DNA of 37,292 nt. Source: Colwellia psychrerythraea (GTDB lineage Bacteria; Pseudomonadota; Gammaproteobacteria; Enterobacterales; Alteromonadaceae). Location: positions 1 through 37,292 of the forward strand of contig MAAF01000075.1 of NCBI GenBank assembly GCA_002163005.1, in the 5' to 3' direction. Shown here one piece after another: positions 24,551 through 32,252 of the stretch (positions are counted from its first letter, which is position 1; every line of letters begins with the position of its first letter). Below the pieces are notes generated by a model. It was not told where the DNA came from, made no database searches, and saw nothing but the letters and a program-made list of their open reading frames with translations. The translations under genes were made by a program, and so were the position numbers.

Positions 24551-26047
24551 ATGAAAATATCACTTTATCAACGTTTAGCATTAACACTCTGTGTTGCTTT
24601 TATGATTGTGGCCTCATTACTTGTTGCTTGGAGTAACTCTTTAGTACAACAATCACAGTACCAGGCAGAGCAAAAACTACACGTAAACCTCGCTGAACAT
24701 CTAGCCCATGATAACCCGTTATTACAAGATGGTGTTTATGATAAAGCAGCGTTAGAAAACCTTTTTCATACACTGATGTTATTAGGCCCTGCTTTTGAAT
24801 TTTACTTTTTGGATACGCAAGGTAATATTTTAACTTATTCTGCTGACGCAGCTAAAATCAAACGAAAGTCTGTTTCACTCATACCACTGAAAAAGCTGAT
24901 TGATAAACCACAACAAGTACCTGTTTTTGGTGATGATCCCCGAGATATAAACAATAAGAAAATATTTTCGGCTTCCCCCGTTTATCAGGGTGAACGACTG
25001 CAAGGTTATTTGTATATCATTATTGGTGGCGAAATTTATGATTCAATTTTTAGCCAAGTACAAGCAGACAAAGACTTACAAAAGTATGGCGCATTTGTTA
25101 TCGCCAGCTTATTACTACTTTTACTCATTTTATTAGCAGTATTTCGCTACTTTACCCATCCGGTAAGGGAGTTAGCAAAACAAATGCAAGCACTTAAAGC
25201 AGTGAAATTTGATCAAACAAAAGTTCAGTTAAAGCAGTGGGGATCTAATTCAAGCCATAGTATCGATAGTAATGAAGTTAGTTTTCTCGGTACTACATTT
25301 AACGACATGGTTGTACAAATTAATCAGCAGTTTTCTTTATTAACTGAAAACGACCGCGTGCGTCGGGAATTATTGGCGCACTTATCTCACGATCTGCGTA
25401 CTCCCTTGGCGACAATGCAAGGGTATATTGAAATATTAACCATCAAAGGTGATGACTTATCCAGTGTTGAACAGCAAGAGTATTTAGCGACAGTTCAGCG
25501 TAATGTTAGTCAACTTAAACGCCTTATCGACCAGATTTTTGAACTGGCGCATCTAGAAAATGGTCAAGTAACGGTCAATCTAGAAAACTTTGCTATTGGT
25601 GAGTTGTTACATGACATCCTAGCAAAATTTACCTTAAAAACCACCGACAAAAAAATTGTCCTAACCTTACAGCCTCAGCCCTGCCAATTCATGGTTCATT
25701 CTGATATTGCTAAGCTAGAGCGGATAATGACAAATTTATTAGAAAATGCCATTAGACATACTGATATTGGTGGCAACATTGTTATGACAGTCACTCAATT
25801 GTCGACACAAGTTAAAGTAAGCGTAACTGATAATGGTAGTGGTATAAGTAAAGAGGATATCGCTTATATATTTGATGCAAGATATAGAGCGAGTAATGCC
25901 ATAGAAGATAATACCCAGCATGCCGGTTTGGGCTTAGCGATTAGCCAAAAATTATCGCAAGTAATAAAATCTGAGCTGATGGTTAAAAGTGAACTTGGCA
26001 ATGGCAGCAGCTTTTCATTATCAATACCTATTTTACCTCAACAATAA
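24551..26047 (+). CDS. Sensor histidine kinase paired with the upstream regulator
   Basis: The 498-residue inner-membrane kinase has a first membrane segment (about 9-28), a periplasmic sensor of about 150 residues and a second membrane segment (about 180-199). Next come a HAMP domain (about 200-262), a dimerisation helix with H280 (HLSHDLRTPLA) and an ATPase domain with N399 (LLENAIRH), DNGSGI (427-432) and AGLGLAI (458-464). The periplasmic part, with FEFYFLDTQGNILTYS and SPVYQGERLQGYLYI, looks like a single-PAS/dCache-type fold. All catalytic motifs are present. Sensing of an envelope or surface cue linked to the spondin proteins is possible but unproven. A perfect hairpin follows 12 bp after the stop. 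Confidence 0.93.
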   Translation: MKISLYQRLALTLCVAFMIVASLLVAWSNSLVQQSQYQAEQKLHVNLAEHLAHDNPLLQDGVYDKAALENLFHTLMLLGPAFEFYFLDTQGNILTYSADAAKIKRKSVSLIPLKKLIDKPQQVPVFGDDPRDINNKKIFSASPVYQGERLQGYLYIIIGGEIYDSIFSQVQADKDLQKYGAFVIASLLLLLLILLAVFRYFTHPVRELAKQMQALKAVKFDQTKVQLKQWGSNSSHSIDSNEVSFLGTTFNDMVVQINQQFSLLTENDRVRRELLAHLSHDLRTPLATMQGYIEILTIKGDDLSSVEQQEYLATVQRNVSQLKRLIDQIFELAHLENGQVTVNLENFAIGELLHDILAKFTLKTTDKKIVLTLQPQPCQFMVHSDIAKLERIMTNLLENAIRHTDIGGNIVMTVTQLSTQVKVSVTDNGSGISKEDIAYIFDARYRASNAIEDNTQHAGLGLAISQKLSQVIKSELMVKSELGNGSSFSLSIPILPQQ

Positions 26048-26058
26048 AAAATGCTACT

Positions 26059-26108
26059 GATATAGAAACACTTTTAAGCAAAGCAGTGATTAAAAGTGTT
26101 TCTATATC
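26059..26108. terminator. Bidirectional terminator between convergent genes
   Basis: A perfect 19-bp stem, GATATAGAAACACTTTTAA (26059-26077) with its complement at 26090-26108, surrounds a 12-nt loop. It lies between the stops of the convergent histidine kinase and phosphofructokinase genes. The stem is AT-rich without a long T-run, so termination efficiency is uncertain, but its place and symmetry suit a shared terminator. Confidence 0.7.
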
Positions 26109-26125
26109 TTACTTTGCTCACTTTA

Positions 26126-27169
26126 TTAACACTGGGTTTGCGCCGTTAACGCCAAGATATTTTGCTGTGCATCAATAAGCTGTTTGCTTACTACTTTTTG
26201 GTGCTTAATTGCTTCATCAAGTGGAATAAAGCGCATCACATTATTTTGCTCTGCCACCATAACATTAGACTTACCGTCGATAAGTGCTTGTACTGCAGCT
26301 ACGCCCATTTTTGTTGCTAATATTCTATCTTTAGCAATGGGTGATCCACCTCGCTGAATATGTCCTAATATGCAAGGTGTGCACTCAATATCAGCTTGCT
26401 GGTGCAATTGTTTCGCTAATTCTGCTGCGCCACCTGGCCACAGGTTTTCGGCGATAACAATGATATAACTTGAATGGCGATTTTTCTTTGCGGTAGTAAT
26501 TTCGCTAGCGAGATGCTGTAATTTTGATGATTGCTCATTCGCGGTAAAATTTTCAAAAGACAACACTTGCTCTGCTGCACAAGCAATACCAACATTGAAC
26601 GTTATATGACCACAACCCCTCCCCATTAACTCCACAATAAATATCCGTTCGAAAGCATCTGCGGTATCTCGAATTTTATCAATCGCTTCTATACCAGTAT
26701 TCACTGCGGTGGCAAAACCAATGGTGTAATCAGTACCGTCTAGGTCATTATCTATCGTTCCGGGCACTCCAATCATCTGACCCGACCAATACTGTTTAAG
26801 CGCCAACAAGCCAGAAAAAGAGCCATCACCACCTATGACAACAAGCGCGTCGATATTGTGTTCTTTTAACGTGTTCGCCGCTAATTGTAAGCCTTCTTCC
26901 TCATGCATTAACTGGCATCGAGCACTCTTCAATATGGTACCACCAAGGTGAATAATACTGTTTACCTTTAACAAGCTTAACAATTCAGCCATCGCAATAT
27001 GTTCTTCACATATCAAACCGTTATAACCGTGATAAAAGCCAATCACCTCAATGTGATAATGGTGAGCTGCTAATACCACTGAACGTATCGCGGCGTTCAT
27101 GCCTGGCGCATCTCCACCACTGGTTAATATTGCAATACGCTTAACTGGCTTCGCTAGTTTATTATTCAT
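26126..27169 (-). CDS. pfkA: ATP-dependent 6-phosphofructokinase
   Basis: This 347-residue enzyme phosphorylates fructose 6-phosphate with ATP, the committed step of glycolysis. LTSGGDAPGMNAAIR (about 15-29) is the nucleotide loop, GGDGS lies at 113-117 and PGTIDND at 136-142. Gly within GGDGS and PGT rather than PKT point to ATP rather than pyrophosphate as donor. ELMGRGCGHIT and ILGHIQRGGSPIAKDR are the substrate-binding loops. It is somewhat longer than the 320-residue E. coli enzyme, with an N-terminal extension of about 9 residues and a longer C-terminus. The ATG start at 27169 is clear. It is convergent with a histidine kinase gene and stands alone. Confidence 0.9.
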   Translation of the reverse strand: MNNKLAKPVKRIAILTSGGDAPGMNAAIRSVVLAAHHYHIEVIGFYHGYNGLICEEHIAMAELLSLLKVNSIIHLGGTILKSARCQLMHEEEGLQLAANTLKEHNIDALVVIGGDGSFSGLLALKQYWSGQMIGVPGTIDNDLDGTDYTIGFATAVNTGIEAIDKIRDTADAFERIFIVELMGRGCGHITFNVGIACAAEQVLSFENFTANEQSSKLQHLASEITTAKKNRHSSYIIVIAENLWPGGAAELAKQLHQQADIECTPCILGHIQRGGSPIAKDRILATKMGVAAVQALIDGKSNVMVAEQNNVMRFIPLDEAIKHQKVVSKQLIDAQQNILALTAQTQC

Positions 27170-27359
27170 TTTATTTACTCTATATTGCGATAGGAATCAC
27201 ACAGGACTGTATAACCATTTATAAAGTACAAGATTTCAGAGGCAATTAAAACCCGCCGTAGAAAGTTGTGAGTAATACAGGTACTCAAACGCTATACAGT
27301 CAATTATGGCTGTTGTGAGGGTAAATAGGGAGACTATTTTGTAAGCAGAAAGCAAACAC

Positions 27360-27393
27360 CATTGCTAACCACCGTGAGTGACGATTAGCAATG
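27360..27393. terminator. Hairpin downstream of feoB
   Basis: CATTGCTAA (27360-27368) pairs with TTAGCAATG (27385-27393), with a smaller CAC/GTG stem inside. It lies about 70 bp past the feoB stop in the 296-bp gap before phosphofructokinase. No T-run follows on the minus strand, so it is a weak terminator candidate. Nothing else was seen in that gap. Confidence 0.4.
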
Positions 27394-27465
27394 ACGAGTT
27401 ATATAATTGAGAAGGCAGCTTGCTGGGCCTGGGCTAAGCCTAAGTTAAGCGAAACTACATAGTTA

Positions 27466-29649
27466 TTAGCTGTAACTGACCCTTACCGGAATAGTTAATA
27501 CCTTTTTACCTTTATGTTTAAGCCAAAAGTAAATCAGAACAAAGGTTAATAAAGCAAGAGTAATAGTTATACTAGAACTTAATGGTGAGGCCAAGAAATT
27601 ACCTATTTGATAACATAACGTTGATACCAAATAGGCAAAAACAAAGCTCCATATTCCAGCAAATCCAGCCCAGCGACTACCTACTTCATTTTTAATTGCC
27701 CCCATAGCAGCAACGCAAGGGGTATAGAGTAAGATAAATAATAAATAGCTAAAAGCGCCTAACTGGCTAACAAAAGCTAATTGCATTCGTTGGTAAGTAG
27801 TTAATTCAACACCTTGCTCTTGTGCCGCGATATTTAAGTCACTGATTTCACCGACGCTAATACCTAATGGATCATCAGGGGAAATACCAAATAAATTTTC
27901 TTTGATGCTATCAGTAGCTTCTTGCCAACTTTGCACCAACGATGGTGCTCCTTCACTCTCTGAGGCATGTGGTGAATATAAATTATTAAACGTGGCAACC
28001 AGTACTTCTTTGGCAAATATTCCGGTGATTATTCCTACGCCAGCTTGCCAATTGTCTTCTTGAACGCCCATAGGTGCCAATAGCGGCATAACCACTTTTG
28101 CCCCTTGGCTTAATACTGAATTTTCACTGTCTTGGCTACCAAATTTACCGTCAATGCCAATAGAGTTAAAAAAGTTAAGTAAACACACCACAATCACAAT
28201 GGTTTTACCTGCACCTGTGACAAAACTACTGGTACGTTGCCATACTCGTTTACTAAGAGCACCAATTCTTGGCATCTCATACTCTGGCAATTCCATAATA
28301 TTCAATGAAGTTGTGCCTGATAAAACGGTTTTCTTTAATAAAAACCCGGTAAATATAGCGGCGGCAATACCCACCAAATACAATAAAAACACTAAATTTT
28401 GACCGTTGTCAGGGAAAAATGCGGCGGCAAATAGTGCATAAACAGGTAACCTTGCCCCACATGACATAAAGGGCGACATCATTACTGTGGTAATACGTTC
28501 TCGTTCACTGTCAAGAATTCTTGCTGACATTACCGCAGGAACAGTACAACCAAAGCCAACAATCAAAGGAACAAAAGCTTTACCGGGCAAACCAATTTTT
28601 TGCATCAAGCTGTCCACTACAAAAGCAGCACGAGCTAAGTAGCCTGAACTCTCAAGCAGTGATAAGCCAATAAATAAACAGGCAATAATAGGAATAAAAG
28701 TCGCGACCGTTTGCAAACCACTGCCCAAGCCTTCCACAATAGTAAGTATCCACTGTGGTAAATCTAAAGGTGCAAGAAAGTGCAAAGGATATTCAACGAA
28801 TAAGGTACCACTAAGAATATCGAAGAAGTCGATAAAGGCACTACCAACATTAATGGCAAACATAAAGAGTAAGTACATCACACCAAGAAAAACGGGTATG
28901 CCCGTTATAGGATGTAAAACTACGCTATCGATTTTTTCTGAAAAGGGTTTGTTGCTAGATGTTGGATTAGCAAAAGCAGCGTTCGTTGCTTCAACACTGC
29001 TTACCCGCGCCAGCATATCCGTAATGTAATCATAACGAGCGTGCATTACTTTAACGTTTGGCTCAGGCTTATTTTTTGGCTCGGTGTGAGCATTATCAAT
29101 AATTTTTTGGTGAACGGCAGATAAGTCACCATTCAATTGACCCAGTGCTTGTTGCACCTTTTTTAGCGCATCATCACGTTGTGCGCTAATGGCAACAACA
29201 GGACAACCTAATTCGGCTGCTAATTGAGAAATATCAATATCTAAATGTTTTTGTCGATCGATTTTATTAAGCACCACTATCATAGGTACTCCCAACTCTA
29301 ATAACTGGCTAGTTAAATAAAGTTGACGACTGAGCTGATTAACATCAACAACATTAACTAAAAAATCAATATCATTGTCTTGCAAAAATGATTGGGAAAT
29401 AGTGAGATCTTTACCCTGCTCAGCATGACGTTCCAATGAACTTAAACCGGGAAGATCAGATAAATAGGCAGCCTGCTTATTTAGGGTGATTTTTGTTTTT
29501 TTAGCTGCAACAGTCACACCTGACCAGTTGCCTACGTTCTGCTTACTCTGTTTTTTATTGCTATCGCTGTCTGATAATAACAGGTTAAATAGAGTGCTTT
29601 TGCCTGAGTTGGCAAAACCAACCAGGGCGAAATGTTTTGATTGCTTCAC
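27466..29649 (-). CDS. feoB: Ferrous iron transporter FeoB
   Basis: A 727-residue inner-membrane Fe(II) transporter. The N-terminal G domain has GFANSGKS (11-18), a G2 Thr in NWSGVTV, DLPG (65-68) and NKID (128-131). After a helical spacer come two gate repeats in the membrane part, including FVPLIVGFGCTVPAVMSARI and MSPFMSCGARLPVYALF, followed by FAKEVLVATFNNLY and LYTPCVAAMGAIKNE. The Cys in GCTVP and SCGARLP are the conserved gate cysteines. The reading frame begins with GTG at 29649; no in-frame ATG lies close by. It is 50 bp behind feoA, forming feoAB; no feoC is seen. Length is slightly below the E. coli protein (about 770). Fur and FNR-type sites lie upstream of feoA. Confidence 0.96.
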   Translation of the reverse strand: MKQSKHFALVGFANSGKSTLFNLLLSDSDSNKKQSKQNVGNWSGVTVAAKKTKITLNKQAAYLSDLPGLSSLERHAEQGKDLTISQSFLQDNDIDFLVNVVDVNQLSRQLYLTSQLLELGVPMIVVLNKIDRQKHLDIDISQLAAELGCPVVAISAQRDDALKKVQQALGQLNGDLSAVHQKIIDNAHTEPKNKPEPNVKVMHARYDYITDMLARVSSVEATNAAFANPTSSNKPFSEKIDSVVLHPITGIPVFLGVMYLLFMFAINVGSAFIDFFDILSGTLFVEYPLHFLAPLDLPQWILTIVEGLGSGLQTVATFIPIIACLFIGLSLLESSGYLARAAFVVDSLMQKIGLPGKAFVPLIVGFGCTVPAVMSARILDSERERITTVMMSPFMSCGARLPVYALFAAAFFPDNGQNLVFLLYLVGIAAAIFTGFLLKKTVLSGTTSLNIMELPEYEMPRIGALSKRVWQRTSSFVTGAGKTIVIVVCLLNFFNSIGIDGKFGSQDSENSVLSQGAKVVMPLLAPMGVQEDNWQAGVGIITGIFAKEVLVATFNNLYSPHASESEGAPSLVQSWQEATDSIKENLFGISPDDPLGISVGEISDLNIAAQEQGVELTTYQRMQLAFVSQLGAFSYLLFILLYTPCVAAMGAIKNEVGSRWAGFAGIWSFVFAYLVSTLCYQIGNFLASPLSSSITITLALLTFVLIYFWLKHKGKKVLTIPVRVSYS

Positions 29650-29699
29650 GGAAAAATTCTTTTTGGTTGCTTATTATGAATACATAGCGCATTCATTGA

Positions 29700-29921
29700 T
29701 TAAAAATTAACGCCTATTTGCTCTGCGATATCACGTTGAATGCTAATTTTCGTATTGTGTAAGCGAAAAGCCATTGGTCCATTAAAAGGAGCCTTATGCG
29801 CTAATGATACATGTGACCTAAGCGTGAAGCCCTGCTCAATCAATTGAGCAGCGATAGTTTCATCTTTCGGTAGAGCGCTAATTTTGGCTGGTTTATTAAG
29901 GGGAAGTTCAGCTAGAGTCAT
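29700..29921 (-). CDS. feoA: FeoA family protein
   Basis: A 73-residue SH3-like protein of the FeoA family with the expected TLAELPLNKPAKISALP start. It also has IEQGFTLRSHVSLAHKAPFN and ends PMAFRLHNTKISIQRDIAEQ. FeoA is a small cytosolic partner needed for full FeoB activity, possibly acting on its G domain. The ATG at 29921 is clear. It is the first gene of feoAB; the leader contains a Fur-like box and a perfect FNR palindrome. Short length is normal for the family. Confidence 0.92.
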   Translation of the reverse strand: MTLAELPLNKPAKISALPKDETIAAQLIEQGFTLRSHVSLAHKAPFNGPMAFRLHNTKISIQRDIAEQIGVNF

Positions 29922-29972
29922 GATATAAATCCAAAAAACAAATTCATCTTACTAAAAGGCGGTAACCTAAGA

Positions 29973-29991
29973 GCTAATGATAATTACTATT
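29973..29991 (-). promoter_or_regulatory. Fur box candidate upstream of feoA
   Basis: GCTAATGATAATTACTATT matches 15 of 19 positions of the classical Fur consensus GATAATGATAATCATTATC. It lies 52-70 bp before the feoA start, beside an extended -10-like TGCTATTAT on the minus strand (30006-29998), where binding of Fur with iron would block transcription. Confidence 0.75.
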
Positions 29992-30046
29992 ATTTAGATA
30001 ATAGCATTTAGTCCGTCAATACAACAGTAAAAGCTGCCTTGCTCGC

Positions 30047-30060
30047 TTGATTTTGATCAA
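30047..30060 (-). promoter_or_regulatory. Perfect FNR-type box upstream of feoA
   Basis: TTGAT-TTTG-ATCAA is an exact FNR palindrome, about 132 bp before the feoA start. With the usual class II offset of -41.5 the transcript would begin near 30012 and pass through the Fur box. Known FNR activation and Fur repression of E. coli feo supports the reading. CRP also binds related sites, but the exact TTGAT half-sites favour FNR. Confidence 0.75.
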
Positions 30061-30295
30061 GTTAGCGTTGATAAAAATTTATGCAACATCAATTGCCCGT
30101 TATCATCTTATTTTACTACAGGCGTGCTTCATGTTTAGCAGCAAATAAAAACAGGCAAAGTCCAGTCTACAATGATGATTTGATAGTTTTATCAGCTGAA
30201 ATATCACTTCAGCATAACCTAATCCTTTTGATAGCATCGTCCTGCGTAATCAATACAAACTCACAACGACAAGCTCATTAGCTAATGTTCAACGT
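30061..30295. other. Non-coding stretch between feo promoter and cytochrome gene
   Basis: No supported gene. Small hairpins TGATA/TATCA (30181-30194) and GCTGAA/TTCAGC (30195-30213) lie about 85-115 bp after the stop of the cytochrome gene (minus strand) and could be its terminator, but no T-run follows. A 66-codon plus-strand frame (30081-30281) has no family resemblance. Confidence 0.4.
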
Positions 30296-31150
30296 TCAGT
30301 GCTTTATTAATTCACTAAAGCTAACCTCTTTAACTAAATGTTTTTTAGCACCATAAGCAATACGATGCGTGCCATGACAACGAGCACATGCTAATACGGC
30401 TAAAGTACCAAGATCGCGACCTTGCTGTTTGGCGGTACCTGACTCTAGAGAGGTTTTTAAACTACTGAGTGTCTTTTTCATCACTTCACTTGGGTAAGCC
30501 TTACGGTCTTTTTTATGACAATCAATGCAGGTCTCTCCCAGCGTTGCCATTTCATCATTAAGGCCTACTAAAGATGATAGTGCTAAAGATTTATTACCAT
30601 CTTGTGCTGAAATTTTTATCTGGTTTACTTGTCTTGTTAACGTATCCATATGTTCAACAAAACTAAGCTCAGGGGTAATTTGAATATTCGAAAAGTCAGG
30701 CGTTCTATAGGTCAAAGCCGTAATGGCTTGATAATCATCATGACAAGAGTCACAGCTTTGTTGCAGCATTTTATGCTGAACTAATACCGATGAGAAATCT
30801 TTTTGTTCACTGGCAAGCTTTAACTCAGCCAGAGTGTTCATTGCTAATTTTTTTTGCCAAGCGGGTACCATATCGGCAATTTTAAGGTAATGCTTATTCA
30901 GCTGTTCTGCCCATATTTGCAAATGTTCTGCATCTTGCTGTTGCGCATAAAATTCTACCGCCTGCATTTCTCGGCGAAGTTTAAACATATTATGTAGCCA
31001 AACTTGACGCTTATTTTCAGGCTTATACCATTTTGCCAATTCAATTGGCGGGGTTTTAACTAACTTAGCCTTATCTTGATGTTTATAAACGAGTCCTGCT
31101 ACGACAAGTAAAATAACAGCTTGTAAAATAATGAAATAACGCCAACGCAT
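30296..31150 (-). CDS. Membrane-anchored triheme c-type cytochrome
   Basis: This 284-residue protein has an N-terminal anchor (about 5-22) and a periplasmic body with three CXXCH heme sites: C133-H137 (CDSCH), C208-H212 (CIDCH) and C255-H259 (CARCH). The helical stretch before the first site (AEQLNKHYLKIADMVPAWQK and HKMLQQSCDSCHDDY) resembles cytochrome c', in which the heme site sits near the end of a four-helix bundle. The second site is preceded by a similar helical region, suggesting two tandem c'-like bundles plus a C-terminal heme site. It probably passes electrons between the quinol pool and a periplasmic or outer-membrane partner; the partner is unknown. No oxidase or reductase genes are adjacent. 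The nearby FNR box belongs to feo by distance. Confidence 0.85.
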   Translation of the reverse strand: MRWRYFIILQAVILLVVAGLVYKHQDKAKLVKTPPIELAKWYKPENKRQVWLHNMFKLRREMQAVEFYAQQQDAEHLQIWAEQLNKHYLKIADMVPAWQKKLAMNTLAELKLASEQKDFSSVLVQHKMLQQSCDSCHDDYQAITALTYRTPDFSNIQITPELSFVEHMDTLTRQVNQIKISAQDGNKSLALSSLVGLNDEMATLGETCIDCHKKDRKAYPSEVMKKTLSSLKTSLESGTAKQQGRDLGTLAVLACARCHGTHRIAYGAKKHLVKEVSFSELIKH

Positions 31151-31213
31151 AACTAAGTACTCAAGTTAATTTATTGACTCAGTGTAAACAAATTGAGGGT
31201 TATGGTTATTGAT

Positions 31214-31255
31214 CTAGTATAAAAAAAGCGCCTTAAGGCGCTTTTTTTATACTAG
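31214..31255. terminator. Perfect palindromic bidirectional terminator
   Basis: A perfect 42-bp palindrome centred at 31234/31235 has a GC-rich tip (AGCGCCTTAAGGCGCT) and flanking A7/T7 runs. It works as an intrinsic terminator on either strand. It follows the small outer-membrane gene and insulates the cytochrome gene. Confidence 0.9.
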
Positions 31256-31298
31256 GGTCTGTTGAGTATTCAACTTATCAAATGCTCAGCTTACATGC

Positions 31299-31694
31299 CT
31301 AAAATGAATAACGTACACCAATAGCGCCATCAACACTGAATTTAAAGTCATCATCAAAATCTGCTACTGGCTGTACCTGTCCGTATAAATCCCAGCCTTT
31401 AGCAAAGTACCAAGAAATGCCTACGGGAGCGCGAACACCAAAGCCGTCATCCCAACCAGCCCAACCGCCACCAGCAAAATACCAAGATAATGGCGCTTTA
31501 TTATCAAATTTACCTGTTTTAACTAAGTAATCAACGGCAAAGCCACTATCACCCAGTACCAGATTGTAGCGATCTATTTGCGCGACAAGGCTTAAATCCA
31601 TATCGAGCGCAACACCCATTTTCATGTCAGCTTGAGCCAAGTTAGGCACAGATGAAAGCAGCATAAACATACTTACCAATAATAGTTTTTTCAC
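31299..31694 (-). CDS. Small outer-membrane protein of unknown function
   Basis: A 131-residue protein with a signal peptide (about 1-22, ending LAQAD) and a short beta-rich body. ISWYFAKGWDLYGQVQPVADF and the closing VDGAIGVRYSF, with a terminal Phe, are typical of an outer-membrane barrel of about eight strands or fewer. Glycine and aromatic residues are dense (WYFAGGGWAGWDDGFG). I do not recognise a family. The frame starts with GTG at 31694, with AAGGA 6 nt upstream on the minus strand, which supports it. An inverted-repeat element begins 27 bp upstream, so the promoter may lie in or at the edge of that element. A strong palindromic terminator follows the stop. Confidence 0.7.
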   Translation of the reverse strand: MKKLLLVSMFMLLSSVPNLAQADMKMGVALDMDLSLVAQIDRYNLVLGDSGFAVDYLVKTGKFDNKAPLSWYFAGGGWAGWDDGFGVRAPVGISWYFAKGWDLYGQVQPVADFDDDFKFSVDGAIGVRYSF

Positions 31695-31720
31695 ATTTAT
31701 TCCTTAAATTTATATGAGTA

Positions 31721-31986
31721 TATACCCAAACTCATTGGAAATGCATGATTTCAGCGGAGATTTAAAGGGTCAAATACAAGGCATTTATCTTAAGCATAGT
31801 CATTCTATGATTATGATAAATAACGCAGTAGTTGGCCTTTTAAAATTCGCCCGTAGGGAGTTTCTCAGGTAAGTAATCACTGCGTAACATCAATTTGAAA
31901 GGCAATAAGCATTTCTACATTGATGTACCTTGTGCTAACTCACCTTAGTAACTCTGAAACACGCATTCTCAAGGAGCTTGGGTATA
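31721..31986. mobile_element. MITE-like element with TATACCC terminal inverted repeats
   Basis: The left end (31721-31754) starts TATACCCAAACTCATTGGAA and the right end, on the minus strand from 31986, starts TATACCCAAGCTCCTTGAGA; both end in TTTCAG. The 266-bp unit carries no transposase or convincing gene. The core hairpin pairs ATTTATC (31783-31789) with GATAAAT (31815-31821) and CATAG (31795-31799) with CTATG (31805-31809). The sequence CTTTTAAAATTCGCCCGTAG (31836-31855) resembles the inverted complement of the 23.5-kb element. It fills most of the gap from 31695 to 32252; nothing else is seen between 31987 and the next gene. A 61-codon frame at 31920-32105 overlaps the repeat end and is not supported. 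Confidence 0.75.
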
Positions 31987-32252
31987 TTCAACAAGGTTGG
32001 CGCTATTTTAGTGTCTTTCTACTCCAAAGCAAGGGAACTCAAAAAACACTGCTTAAGCCAGTGAACAAAATAGATTTAATGCGGGGTATTTTTACAGGTA
32101 TCTAAGGGATTATTACCAGCATTAACCTAGTAAAACGTTTTCCTATTAATCGTCCCTAAGTTACTAAAGTGTAACGGCTACTTGTTAACGCCGATCACAG
32201 CCTTTACTATGCGATACAAATTCTAACTATTCTCTGCAAACTTAGGTTGTCC

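Noticed and set aside
26126..27169. Pyrophosphate-dependent phosphofructokinase
   Set aside because: GGDGS and PGTIDND carry the residues typical of the ATP-dependent enzymes.
30081..30281. 66-codon frame upstream of feoA
   Set aside because: No ribosome binding site, no recognisable protein, and it contains hairpins.
31920..32105. 61-codon frame
   Set aside because: It overlaps the terminal inverted repeat of the 266-bp element; no ribosome binding site.
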